DNA of 64,000 bases from positions 1-64,000 of the forward strand of contig NZ_JAJUWU010000009.1 of NCBI RefSeq assembly GCF_021390325.1, written 5' to 3'. Within the stretch, counting starts at the first letter, position 1, and each line of letters begins with the position of its first letter. The notes below the pieces were generated by a model. It saw only the letters and a program-made list of their open reading frames with translations, searched no databases and was not told where the DNA came from. Of this stretch, positions 9,481 through 17,418 are shown in pieces. Both the position numbers and the translations under genes were made by a program. This DNA is from Jiella avicenniae. Lineage in GTDB: Bacteria > Pseudomonadota > Alphaproteobacteria > Rhizobiales > Rhizobiaceae.

Positions 9481-10254
9481 TCAGAAGCTGAATTGCTCGC
9501 CGAGATAGAGCCTGCGGACGTCGCGATTGTCGACGATCGCCTGGGGGGTGCCGTGCGTCAGCACGGAGCCCGCATGCATGATGTAGGCGCGGTCGATCAG
9601 GCCGAGCGTCTCCCGGACGTTGTGATCGGTGATGAGGACGCCGATGCCACGCGCCGTCAGGTGCCGCACGAGGCCCTGGATGTCTGCGACGGCGATCGGA
9701 TCGACGCCGGCGAAAGGCTCGTCGAGCAGCATGAAGGTCGGTTTGGAGGCGAGCGCCCGGGCGATCTCGCAGCGGCGTCTCTCGCCGCCGGAGAGCGACG
9801 TCGAGGGCTGCTTGCGCAGGTGGGAGATGTGGAATTCCTCGAGCAGCTCGTCGAGTTCGGCTTCCCGCCGCTTCCTGTCGGGCTGCGCCACCTCGAGCAC
9901 GGCCCGGACGTTGTCCTCCACCGAAAGGCCACGGAAGATCGAGGCCTCCTGCGGCAGGTAGCCGATGCCCAGGCGAGCGCGCCGGTACATGGGCACCTTG
10001 GTGATGTCGTGGCCGTCGAGCCCGATCCGCCCGGTGTCGACCGGGATCAGGCCGGTGATCATGTAGAAGCAGGTGGTCTTGCCGGCGCCGTTCGGACCGA
10101 GAAGGCCGACGGCTTCGCCGCGGCGCACCACGAGCCCGACGTCGTCCACCACCCGCCGGCCGCGATAGGTCTTGGTCAGACCTGCGGCGACCAGCGTTCC
10201 GTCGAATCTGCCGGCGCTCGAGGCATCGCCCTCGGGCTGCGAACGAACGTTCAA
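9481..10254 (-). CDS. lptB: LPS export ABC transporter ATP-binding protein LptB
   Basis: 257 residues. Walker A is GPNGAGKTT at 53-61, the ABC signature is LSGGERRR and Walker B is FMLLDEPF, followed by the switch His in ITDHNVRETL. Together with LptF/LptG (not in the window) the dimer powers extraction of lipopolysaccharide from the inner membrane onto the LptC-LptA bridge. It lies 13 bp after lptA, with rpoN downstream. The ~15-residue N-terminal extension before the Walker region is common in the order. Confidence 0.96.
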   Translation of the reverse strand: MNVRSQPEGDASSAGRFDGTLVAAGLTKTYRGRRVVDDVGLVVRRGEAVGLLGPNGAGKTTCFYMITGLIPVDTGRIGLDGHDITKVPMYRRARLGIGYLPQEASIFRGLSVEDNVRAVLEVAQPDRKRREAELDELLEEFHISHLRKQPSTSLSGGERRRCEIARALASKPTFMLLDEPFAGVDPIAVADIQGLVRHLTARGIGVLITDHNVRETLGLIDRAYIMHAGSVLTHGTPQAIVDNRDVRRLYLGEQFSF

Positions 10255-10267
10255 GCCTTCGACCTCT

Positions 10268-10894
10268 CTAGCGCGACTGGGAGGAGCCGCTCTGACCCGG
10301 CGTCAGCATCAGACGGACGCGACCGCTACCCGAGGCGTTGCCGCATTGCGAGCTTTCCAGTTTGGCGACACCCGTGTCCATGCGGATCGTCAGACGGCAC
10401 CCCTCGGCGACGTTTTCGCCCTGGGTGAGGACGACGTTGCCGGTCAGGGTGACGAGATTCTGCGCCATGTCGAAGGACGCCTGGTTGGCCGTGGCGACCT
10501 GGTTGGCGGACTTCACATAGACGTTGTTGGTCGCCTCCAGCCGATCGATCTGGCTGGAGCCGCCCGGCAGCGAGCCCGGCTCCGACTGCGCGGCGGCGTC
10601 TCCGCCTGCCTTGTTCGCCTTGCTGCCGTTCCTCTTGTAATAGACGATCAACTTGCCGGAACTGAGCTGCACCTCGCCCTGCTTGACCGAGACGTTGCCC
10701 GCGAAGGTCGCGACACTGTTCCGGTCGTCGATGTCCAGCTGGTTGGACTCGATCGCGATGGGCTGGTCGCCGCGGAGCTGCAGGCCGGTGAAGGTCTGTC
10801 TGGCGCCGCCCTCGCTCTGGGCTGCCGCGGGGCCGCTCAATGCCATCACCATGGCGACCGCAATGGCCTTTGCGTACGAATTCTGCGAGCTCAT
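10268..10894 (-). CDS. lptA: Periplasmic LPS-bridge protein LptA
   Basis: 208 residues. A Sec signal peptide (residues 1 to about 25, ending GPAAA) is followed by an OstA/LptA beta-jellyroll (about 45-190) with GDQPIAIESNQLDIDDRNSV and TLTGNVVLTQGENVAEG. Polymers of this protein bridge LptC and outer-membrane LptD. An Asn/Gly/Ala-rich insertion at about 88-112 separates strands. The gene starts 6 bp after the lptC stop, so it is co-transcribed and probably coupled. Confidence 0.93.
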   Translation of the reverse strand: MSSQNSYAKAIAVAMVMALSGPAAAQSEGGARQTFTGLQLRGDQPIAIESNQLDIDDRNSVATFAGNVSVKQGEVQLSSGKLIVYYKRNGSKANKAGGDAAAQSEPGSLPGGSSQIDRLEATNNVYVKSANQVATANQASFDMAQNLVTLTGNVVLTQGENVAEGCRLTIRMDTGVAKLESSQCGNASGSGRVRLMLTPGQSGSSQSR

Positions 10895-10900
10895 GCTCTG

Positions 10901-11605
10901 TCACTCTTTCGGCTGGAAAGCGGAAGCCTCGCTCTTCAGCGAGGCCGGGTTGATCAGCATTTTCACGCGGCCTCCGAAGGACAGGAATTGCCCCCCGTCG
11001 GACACCTTCAAACTCTGCGCCTCGATCGTCTGCGTCCCGGATTTGATCAGCACCGGTCCTTTTCCGTCCATCGTGCCCGACGACAGATCGATGTCGGCGC
11101 CGGCCAGTCGCACCGAGGTGCCGCTGGTCGTCTCGACCGAAATCCCCTGGCTCAGCTGCAGCGTTCCGACCGTGGCGTCGTAGTAGCCGGAGTCCGAGCG
11201 GATGTCAGCCGTGACGTCGTCGCCGACCGGGACCTTGGCCTGAATGGCGTCGAGGGTGATGCCGCCACCGTCGAGCGACTGGACCGCCCGTGTCGCGATG
11301 AGCTGGTAGGGCCTGTTCTTGCTGTCGACGCCGGACATGCGCGGATCCTGCATGACGACGCTGCCGTCGTCGATCGCGGCGCTCGTCACCGAAACGTCGT
11401 CGGTCACGCTGCGTGCCAGCCAGATGAGCGCGATACCGCCGAGAAGGATCAGCGCCGCGACGACGGGAAGGCCGATCTTCAGCATCCGCACCAGACGCGA
11501 ATGCCGGGCGGCGCGCGAAAACTCGGCCTGCCGGCTCGCCGAGAATTCGGCCCGGCCCGCGTCGCCCCGGCGCGGCGGGTCGAGATCAACCATCTGTAAT
11601 GTCAA
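10901..11605 (-). CDS. lptC: LPS export protein LptC
   Basis: 234 residues from a TTG start that has GAGAGG five bases upstream. An ATG four codons later (11593) is the alternative start. A basic cytoplasmic tail, one membrane helix (about 44-64: IGLPVVAALILLGGIALIW) and a periplasmic LptC domain follow, matching the single-span anchor that hands LPS from the LptBFG complex to LptA. It is the first gene of the lptCAB-rpoN-hpf-ptsN run and lies divergent from sppA. Confidence 0.9.
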   Translation of the reverse strand: MTLQMVDLDPPRRGDAGRAEFSASRQAEFSRAARHSRLVRMLKIGLPVVAALILLGGIALIWLARSVTDDVSVTSAAIDDGSVVMQDPRMSGVDSKNRPYQLIATRAVQSLDGGGITLDAIQAKVPVGDDVTADIRSDSGYYDATVGTLQLSQGISVETTSGTSVRLAGADIDLSSGTMDGKGPVLIKSGTQTIEAQSLKVSDGGQFLSFGGRVKMLINPASLKSEASAFQPKE

Positions 11606-11920
11606 GGAAACCTCTCATCGGAACCGGCTCCTCGATCGGAGTTCGAGCCGTCTTGCGAGCTGTTCTAAACCTCAAGGCGGCGCTCTTTAGCATCAATCAA
11701 CGCGATTTGCGACAGTCAATAGCACGGAAGCGACATATCAACACGGCGACGGTCCGCACCGCCACTACCGGTTCTCGGTGTCCTGATGAAGGCGGTTCGA
11801 GAGAACCTCCCCCCGGATCCGCCTCACCGCCAACGCCGATCTCACATTCGAACTTCACAGGTGCCGCGCTTTTCGCTAGCCACCTGTCTGGTGAGACGTG
11901 GTGATGGAACGGAGAGCGGA
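11606..11920. other. Divergent intergenic region lptC / sppA
   Basis: 315 bp without a convincing gene. It should hold both divergent promoters. A less GC-rich patch at about 11690-11760 (AATCAACGCGATTTGCGAC) is the likeliest promoter area. No operator could be assigned. Confidence 0.4.
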
Positions 11921-12904
11921 ATGGTCAATCTGGCCGGCGAGTTGATCGATCGTCGCCGACTTCGGCGCAGGCTGAGCTTCTGGCGCATCACGGCCGTTGC
12001 GATCGCCGTCCTGGCGCTGATCGCCGTGCCTTTCCTCGTCGGGCTTCCGAGCGCTTTCGACAGCCGGCTGTCCGACCAGATCGCCCGGGTCTCGATCGAG
12101 GGCATGATCCTCGAGGATCGCAAGCTCCTGGAGCTGCTCGACGAGCTGAAGGACGACGACGGGGTCAAGGCGGTCGTCATGCGCATCGATTCCCCGGGAG
12201 GCACGACGGCCGGCGGAGAATCGATCTATCAGGCCGTCCGTGCGGTCGCCGAGAAGAAGCCGGTCGCCGCCCAGGTCGGCACGCTGGCCGCTTCGGCGGG
12301 CTACATGATCGCGGCCGGCACCGATCACATCGTCGCCCGGCGCACCTCGATCGTCGGGTCGATCGGCGTGATCTTCCAGTACGTGAATGCCGAAAGGCTC
12401 CTCGATACCGTGGGCGTCGAGGTCAACGCGATCAAATCCGCCCCGCTCAAGGCCGAACCCTCGCCCTTCGGTCCGCCGCCGCCCGGCGCCGAGGACATGA
12501 TCCGGCGTCTGGTGATGGATACATACGACTGGTTCGTCGGGCTGGTCGCAGAGCGTCGCGGCATCGCGCCCGGGGAAGCACGACGGCTGGCCGACGGCTC
12601 GATCTTCACCGGCCAGCAGGGGCTCGGTCTCAAGCTCGTCGACGAGATCGGCGGCGAGGAGGCGGTCCGACGCTGGCTGGAGACGGACAGGAAGATTCCG
12701 AAGGGGCTGGAATTCGTCGACCGCAAGCCGGAGGACGATTCTTCCTTCTCCCTGCTCGGCTCTGCCCGCTCGCTCGCCTACGGGATCGTCGGATTGGATC
12801 GGCGGGCCGGAAATCTCCCCGCGGCGCTGATGATGGAGGCAGGGCAGCTTGACGGGCTCGTATCGCTCTGGCAGCCTTTGAGTAGCGGTGCAAGTGTTCA
12901 GTGA
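11921..12904 (+). CDS. sppA: Signal peptide peptidase SppA (short form, S49)
   Basis: 327 residues, the single-domain form of the S49 family. An N-terminal membrane anchor (about 22-42) precedes the protease domain, in which the Ser-Lys dyad is Ser125 (GTLAASAGYMIA) and Lys177 (SAPLKAEPSPF). It degrades residual signal peptides in the membrane. ATG at 11921 was chosen for the preceding GGAGAGCGGA. A longer frame exists upstream but adds an implausible Arg/Pro leader. ihfB follows 99 bp later on the same strand. Confidence 0.94.
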   Translation: MVNLAGELIDRRRLRRRLSFWRITAVAIAVLALIAVPFLVGLPSAFDSRLSDQIARVSIEGMILEDRKLLELLDELKDDDGVKAVVMRIDSPGGTTAGGESIYQAVRAVAEKKPVAAQVGTLAASAGYMIAAGTDHIVARRTSIVGSIGVIFQYVNAERLLDTVGVEVNAIKSAPLKAEPSPFGPPPPGAEDMIRRLVMDTYDWFVGLVAERRGIAPGEARRLADGSIFTGQQGLGLKLVDEIGGEEAVRRWLETDRKIPKGLEFVDRKPEDDSSFSLLGSARSLAYGIVGLDRRAGNLPAALMMEAGQLDGLVSLWQPLSSGASVQ

Positions 12905-13003
12905 AGCCTCGGAAATCTTTATCAGTTTTGCCGACCTGCCGCAGCGGTGGGAGACAAGCACATCGTCTGCCGGCTGCGGCGCTTTGCATGAGGGATATAG
13001 AGA

Positions 13004-13285
13004 ATGATCAAGTCCGAGCTCGTCCAGGCCATCGCCAACCGCAATCCGCATCTGTACCAGCGGGACGTCGAGACGATCGTCAACGCCATCTTCGACGAAA
13101 TCACCGAGGCTCTGTGCGATTCGAACCGCGTCGAACTGCGAGGCTTCGGTGCCTTTTCGGTGAAGAACCGGCCACCGCGTTCGGGCCGCAATCCGCGCAC
13201 CGGCGAGGCCGTCTCCGTCGAGGAGAAGTGGGTGCCGTTCTTCAAGGCCGGCAAGGAATTGCGGGAACGGCTGAACCGCAAGTGA
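13004..13285 (+). CDS. ihfB: Integration host factor beta subunit
   Basis: 93 residues, the standard HU/IHF length. The DNA-bending arm is visible as [23 protein letters not shown], with the intercalating Pro in RNPRTGE and the N-terminal dimerisation helices [17 protein letters not shown]. The hydrophobic beta-subunit features ([23 protein letters not shown]) fit IHF-beta better than HU. It pairs with IhfA for nucleoid organisation, sigma-54 promoter activation and site-specific recombination. sppA-ihfB-lapA is a common order in rhizobia. Confidence 0.95.
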   Translation: MIKSELVQAIANRNPHLYQRDVETIVNAIFDEITEALCDSNRVELRGFGAFSVKNRPPRSGRNPRTGEAVSVEEKWVPFFKAGKELRERLNRK

Positions 13286-13412
13286 CGCCGCCGGCGCATC
13301 GGCAGGCGCGGACGACGACGAGAATGCGCTCGGCGCGTTGACGCGGGCCGTCCGTCTGCCATCTTATGCCTCCTGCGTCGCCGCGCCCCCCGACCAGACT
13401 GGACGAAGAGAC

Positions 13413-13790
13413 ATGATCGCCAAAATCGCCGCCGCCATCGTTCTCCTGCCGATCACCGTCGTGCTCGTGGTGTTCATGGTCGTCAATCGAGGCGACGTCA
13501 CGGTCAGCCTCGATCCGTTCGGCAGCATTCCGCAGCTCAGCTTCGCCGTATCGCTTTCGCTTCTTTTGATGGGCGCGGTGGTGGTCGGTCTCGTTCTCGG
13601 CGGCATCGGAACGTTCCTGACCCAGAACCACCATCGCCGGGCCGCCTACAAGCGCAAGCACGAGATCGAGCGGTTGCATCGCGAGTCCGGCCAGAAGGAC
13701 GAGCGCATCCGTATGCTGGAGGAGGACCGGGTGGCTGCAGCCAGCGGAGCGTCCTCGCGCGCCCTCGTGCCGGCGGCGCGCGCGGCCTGA
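13413..13790 (+). CDS. LapA-domain (DUF1049) membrane protein
   Basis: 125 residues. Two membrane helices (about 3-23 and 46-68: FAVSLSLLLMGAVVVGLVLGGIGTFL) are followed by a basic, predicted coiled-coil cytoplasmic tail (KRKHEIERLHRESGQKDERIRMLEED). This is the architecture of LapA/YciS, which in E. coli works with LapB in controlling LpxC turnover and LPS assembly; whether that role holds here is inferred. ATG at 13413 has GGACGAAGAG upstream. It may belong to the ihfB transcript. Confidence 0.8.
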   Translation: MIAKIAAAIVLLPITVVLVVFMVVNRGDVTVSLDPFGSIPQLSFAVSLSLLLMGAVVVGLVLGGIGTFLTQNHHRRAAYKRKHEIERLHRESGQKDERIRMLEEDRVAAASGASSRALVPAARAA

Positions 13791-14266
13791 GGCGGAACGA
13801 GGGGAGGGGCCCACGAGCCCGAGCCGCTCCCGTCGCGGTCGATTCGCCGCCGAGAAGCCGAATACCGAGGCGTCACGGCATGACGTTACGCGATCACTGA
13901 GGCCGCGGATCGGGCACCGGCCGGATGCGGACGGGCTGCCGTCTTATCGCAAAGAAGAAAAGAGACCGGGAGCCCCGTCTTCAAGACTCCCGGTCGAGCG
14001 GTCACAGTGGAAGGGACGGGACACTGCGACCGTTTCTTTCCGCCGATGAAACATCGAAGACGGTCGGCGGCGAAGCGGCAGATCGTCGGGCTTTCCGAAC
14101 GACTTGCCTCTCCATGACCCGAAAGATCGCACGAGCCCCCTGAACGGGGCCGGAAGCCGCCGTTCATCTGTCGTTCAGGGTGCCGGCCGGCTCGTCCGAT
14201 CCTGCGGGCACCGGTGCGGATCCGCTCGCGGCATCACCAAAAATTTTCGCCGGCTTCGAATTTCCT
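13791..14266. other. Gap between the lapA-type gene and the hsp20 leader
   Basis: About 480 bp with no convincing protein gene. It contains the GACCGGGAG / CTCCCGGTC hairpin at 13964-13995. Short open frames on both strands have no recognisable start signals or domains. Confidence 0.4.
13951..13995 (-). terminator. Candidate rho-independent terminator on the minus strand, possible sRNA end
   Basis: A perfect 9-bp stem (13964-13972 with 13987-13995) is followed, when read on the minus strand, by the pyrimidine-rich TCTCTTTTCTTCTTT. No minus-strand protein gene ends here, so it could terminate a small RNA starting somewhere in 14020-14150. Confidence 0.4.
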
Positions 14267-14396
14267 CTTGAACGGCGAAAGAGGCGCAACCAACTCATCG
14301 ATGCAGTCGCTGAAAAGGGCTGCAGGACCGAAGCAACGCCAGACGGGTTGCTCGATCGGTCATGGACGAAACTTGTTGCTTCCCATGGAGAACATC
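14267..14396 (+). promoter_or_regulatory. hsp20 leader with ROSE-like RNA thermometer
   Basis: Just before the hsp20 start, TTGCTTCC (14376-14383) can pair with the ribosome-binding GGAG (14387-14390) across a 3-nt CAT loop. Rhizobial ROSE elements use exactly such a UYGCU-type strand to mask the Shine-Dalgarno sequence of small heat-shock genes until temperature rises. CTTGAA at about 14267 could be the -35 of a sigma-32 promoter, but no good -10 was found. The full ROSE fold was not computed. Confidence 0.5.
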
Positions 14397-14864
14397 ATGC
14401 GTCACGTTGATTTTGCCCCCCTTTATCGTTCCACCGTCGGCTTCGACCGCCTCGTCTCGATGCTCGACGGGCTGTCCCAGCCGGACAACGGCCAGACCTA
14501 TCCGCCCTACAACATCGAGCGCACCGGCGAGAACGCCTACCGCATCACCATGGCGGTGGCGGGCTTCGACGAGACCGAGCTGTCGATCGAGTCGCGTGAG
14601 AACACGCTGACCGTGAAGGGCGAGAAGGCCGAGAAGGAAGACGGATCGAGCGAGACCCTCTATCGCGGCATCGCCGGTCGCGCCTTCGAGCGCCGTTTCC
14701 AGCTCGCCGAGCATGTCGAGGTCAAGGGCGCCAGCCTGAAGAACGGCCTCCTGCACATCGATCTCGTCCGGATCATTCCGGAAGCGATGAAGCCCCGCAA
14801 GATCGAGATCGCCTCGGGCGCCGGCAACGCCAACGAGAAGCAGATCGAGGCCGCCGCGGCCTGA
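14397..14864 (+). CDS. Small heat-shock protein, Hsp20/IbpA type
   Basis: 155 residues. The alpha-crystallin domain runs from about 35 to 130 (YPPYNIERTGENAYRITMAV start, TVKGEKAEKEDG loop, AFERRFQLAEHVEVKGASLKNGLLHIDL), with an N-terminal arm DFAPLYRSTVGFDRL typical of class A IbpA proteins. The C-terminal I-x-I motif reads KIEIA. It is an ATP-independent holdase that keeps unfolding proteins competent for DnaK/ClpB. ATG at 14397 follows GGAG by 6 bases; an in-frame ATG at 14385 precedes that ribosome site and is less likely. The gene is monocistronic with its own terminator. Confidence 0.95.
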   Translation: MRHVDFAPLYRSTVGFDRLVSMLDGLSQPDNGQTYPPYNIERTGENAYRITMAVAGFDETELSIESRENTLTVKGEKAEKEDGSSETLYRGIAGRAFERRFQLAEHVEVKGASLKNGLLHIDLVRIIPEAMKPRKIEIASGAGNANEKQIEAAAA

Positions 14865-14926
14865 ACCCACAGCGCCGGGACCGGACCCCGCGCGCCGGGC
14901 GCACGGGGCACCGAACGACCATACCA

Positions 14927-14960
14927 CGCCCTCGGCCAGCGGCCGGGGGCGTTTCGTTTC
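14927..14960 (+). terminator. Rho-independent terminator of hsp20
   Basis: CGCCCTCGGCC (14927-14937) and GGCCGGGGGCG (14941-14951) form an 11-bp stem with one G-T pair and a 3-nt loop, followed by TTTCGTTTC. It lies 63 bp after the stop codon. Confidence 0.75.
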
Positions 14961-14973
14961 GTCCTCGAGCGCC

Positions 14974-15057
14974 GTGCGTCCAATCGGACGCACAAAGGGC
15001 GCTCCAAGCCATCGAACCTACGCATCGTGCTTTCCGAAAATCGATTCCGATTTTCGG
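14974..15057. repeat. Two palindromes, the second a REP-like element
   Basis: GTGCGTCC-AATC-GGACGCAC (14974-14993) is a perfect 8-bp hairpin. CCGAAAATCG-ATTC-CGATTTTCGG (15034-15057) is a perfect 10-bp palindrome within the context CATCGTGCTTTCCG. That context resembles the dispersed REP-like palindromes with a CGAAAA / TTTTCG core found in many rhizobial intergenic regions. Whether copies exist elsewhere in this genome cannot be seen here. Confidence 0.6.
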
Positions 15058-15203
15058 GCCGACGCGGTAGCCGCTCTCTTCCCTGAGGGCCGGCTCTCCA
15101 CCCGCCCCCGACTGGTACGCTTCCTGCTTGGCATGTCCCATGACGCGCGAGATGCCGTCGGAAGCGGTCGCGGCGTCACCGGAGTGACCAGAGGAGAGAC
15201 GGA

Positions 15204-16601
15204 ATGGGCGAAAAGACGGCAGCGCCGCTCGGCACCCTCATCTACAAGCTCGACGACGTGCCACCGCCCGGGCCTGCGACCCTGGCCGCGGTCCAGCACA
15301 TCCTCGCGGCGATCGTCGGCATCGTCACGCCGACCCTGATCATCGGCGGTGTCCTCGGGCTCGGCTCCGAGGTTCCCTATCTCATCGCCATGTCGCTGTT
15401 CGTGTCGGGCGTGGCGACCTTCATCCAGTGCCGCCGGATCGGCCCGGTCGGCTCGGGCCTCCTCAGCCTGCAGGGAACGAGCTTCGCCTTTCTCGGCGCG
15501 GTCCTCGCGGCGGGCTTCGCCGTCAAGGGACGGGGCGGGACGCCCGAAGACATCCTGGCGATGATCTTCGGTCTCTGCCTCGTCGGCTGCCTGGTCGAGA
15601 TCGTGCTCTCCCAGTTCATCGGCAGGCTCGGACGGATCATCACGCCGACGGTGACCGGCGTCGTCATCACCGTGATCGGCCTGTCGCTGGTCAAGGTCGG
15701 CTTCACCGACTTTGCCGGCGGCGCGACGGCCGGCGAGAATCTCGGCGATCCGGTCAATCTCGCCCTCGGCTTCCTGGTCGTCGCGGTGATCCTGGTGCTG
15801 AGCTTCCATTCCAATCCGATGATCCGCATCTCGGCGATCATGCTCGGCCTCATTGCGGGCTTCGTCGTCGCGCTCGTCCTCGGCAAGGTGGACGCCTCGT
15901 CCATCGGCACCGGGCCCGTCGTGGCGCTGCCGATGCCGCTGCGCTACGGCCTCGACTTCGATCTGGGGCTGTTCCTGCCGATCGCCTTCATCTACCTCAT
16001 CACCGCCATCGAGACGACCGGAGACCTCACCGCCAATTCGGTGATCGCCGGCGAGCCCGTGAAGGGCGATCTCTATCTCTCCCGCATCAAGGGCGGCGTG
16101 CTCGCCGACGGCGTCAATTCCGGGCTTGCGGCGCTGTTCAACACCTTCCCCAACACGACCTTCTCCCAGAACAACGGCGTCATCCAGATGACCGGCGTCG
16201 CCAGCCGCCATGTCGGCCTCTACATCGCCGGCATCCTGGTGGTGATGGGCTTCCTGCCGATCATCGGCAGCGCTTTCCTGCTGATCCCGAAGCCGGTGCT
16301 CGGCGGGGCGACGCTGGTGCTCTTCGGCACGATCGCCGTCGCCGGCATCCGCATCCTGGCGAGCGAGGAGATCGACCGGCGCAAGGCCTACATCATGGCC
16401 GTGTCCTTCGGTCTCGGCCTCGGCGTGACGCTGGTGCCCGACGCCACCCAGCAGCTGCCGGACTTCATCCGGCAGGTCTTCGCGACGCCGATCACCCTGT
16501 CGGGCCTCTCGGCGATCATCCTGTCGCTGGCGATTCCCGACCACGCCGCCGATGCGCCAGCGGCACCCGCCGCCGCAGGGAATGCCGTCGCCGCCGAATA
16601 G
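15204..16601 (+). CDS. NCS2-family nucleobase (uracil/xanthine/urate-type) permease
   Basis: 465 residues with about 12-14 membrane segments. NCS2 signatures are the QH motif in AAVQHILAAIVGIVTPT, the TM8 motif ITAIETTGDLTANS with its conserved acidic residue, and the TM10 motif NTFPNTTFSQNNGVIQMTGVASR. These proteins import purines or pyrimidines with a proton. The TM10 and TM8 sequences point to the xanthine/urate side of the family rather than UraA, but substrate cannot be fixed by eye. ATG follows GGAGAGACGGA. It is convergent with moeB, with 39 bp between the two stops and no operon partner. Confidence 0.88.
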   Translation: MGEKTAAPLGTLIYKLDDVPPPGPATLAAVQHILAAIVGIVTPTLIIGGVLGLGSEVPYLIAMSLFVSGVATFIQCRRIGPVGSGLLSLQGTSFAFLGAVLAAGFAVKGRGGTPEDILAMIFGLCLVGCLVEIVLSQFIGRLGRIITPTVTGVVITVIGLSLVKVGFTDFAGGATAGENLGDPVNLALGFLVVAVILVLSFHSNPMIRISAIMLGLIAGFVVALVLGKVDASSIGTGPVVALPMPLRYGLDFDLGLFLPIAFIYLITAIETTGDLTANSVIAGEPVKGDLYLSRIKGGVLADGVNSGLAALFNTFPNTTFSQNNGVIQMTGVASRHVGLYIAGILVVMGFLPIIGSAFLLIPKPVLGGATLVLFGTIAVAGIRILASEEIDRRKAYIMAVSFGLGLGVTLVPDATQQLPDFIRQVFATPITLSGLSAIILSLAIPDHAADAPAAPAAAGNAVAAE

Positions 16602-16640
16602 CCGGCGTCCGTCGGCGCAGTGTCTCGTCGCCCCTGGATG

Positions 16641-17414
16641 TCAGGCGGTCCTCGGCCGCTTGTAGCGGATGGTCTCGAAGCGCATCGCAAGGAGGTCGAC
16701 CATCAACAGCTTGCCGATCAGCGGCTCGCCGATGCCGCAGATCAGCTTGACCGCCTCGTTGGCCGCGAGCGTGCCGAGGACGCCGGTGGTGGTGCCGAGG
16801 ATGCCCGCCTCGGCACAGCTCGGCACGACGCCGGGGGGAGGGGCCTCGGGAAAGAGATCGCGGTAGCGGGGGTTCAGGCGCCCTTCGGCGTCGACGAGAT
16901 GCGGGGCGAGGACGGTGAGCGATCCGGAAAAGCGCTGCACCGCCGCCGTCACCAGCGGGATCGCCGCCGCCTCGCAGAGATCGGCCATCAGATAACGGGT
17001 GGAGAAGTTGTCCGACCCGTCGACGACCAGATCGTAGTCCGCGACGATCGCCGGGCCGTTCTCGGCATCGATCCGGAGGAAATGGGACGCGAAATCGACG
17101 TGCGGGTTGAGGGCTGCGACACGCTCGCCGGCGCTGTCGAGCTTTGGCCGGCCGATGTCGGCGGTGGCGTGGACGACCTGCCGCTGCAGGTTCGACAGCG
17201 ACACTTCGTCGTCGTCGGCCATGCCGATCCGCCCGACGCCGGCCGCCGCGAGATAGAGCGCCACCGGCGAGCCGAGACCGCCGGCCCCGACGACGAGAAC
17301 CCGCGCCGCCTTGAGCTTCTGCTGACCGGAACCGCCGACCTCCGGCAGCACGATGTGGCGGGCATAGCGCGCGATTTCGTCCCGCTCGAGCGCCGCTCCA
17401 ATCGTCTGGCTCAT
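16641..17414 (-). CDS. moeB: MoeB/ThiF-family adenylyltransferase
   Basis: 257 residues. The Rossmann nucleotide motif is GAGGLGSP (about 43-50). The ThiF/MoeB/E1 core shows DDDEVSLSNLQRQ, the adenylation-linked Arg/Lys in GRPKLDSA, and SCAEAGILGTTTGVLGTL. It activates the C-terminus of a ubiquitin-like sulfur carrier (MoaD or ThiS). The zinc-binding CxxC of E. coli MoeB (CYRC) reads RYRD here, so zinc is probably not bound at that site. The gene follows recF by 4 bp. Confidence 0.88.
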   Translation of the reverse strand: MSQTIGAALERDEIARYARHIVLPEVGGSGQQKLKAARVLVVGAGGLGSPVALYLAAAGVGRIGMADDDEVSLSNLQRQVVHATADIGRPKLDSAGERVAALNPHVDFASHFLRIDAENGPAIVADYDLVVDGSDNFSTRYLMADLCEAAAIPLVTAAVQRFSGSLTVLAPHLVDAEGRLNPRYRDLFPEAPPPGVVPSCAEAGILGTTTGVLGTLAANEAVKLICGIGEPLIGKLLMVDLLAMRFETIRYKRPRTA

Positions 17415-17418
17415 CGCT

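Noticed and set aside
13886-14167. Open frames of up to 93 codons on both strands before hsp20
   Set aside because: No start signals or recognisable composition; covered by the candidate terminator and leader.
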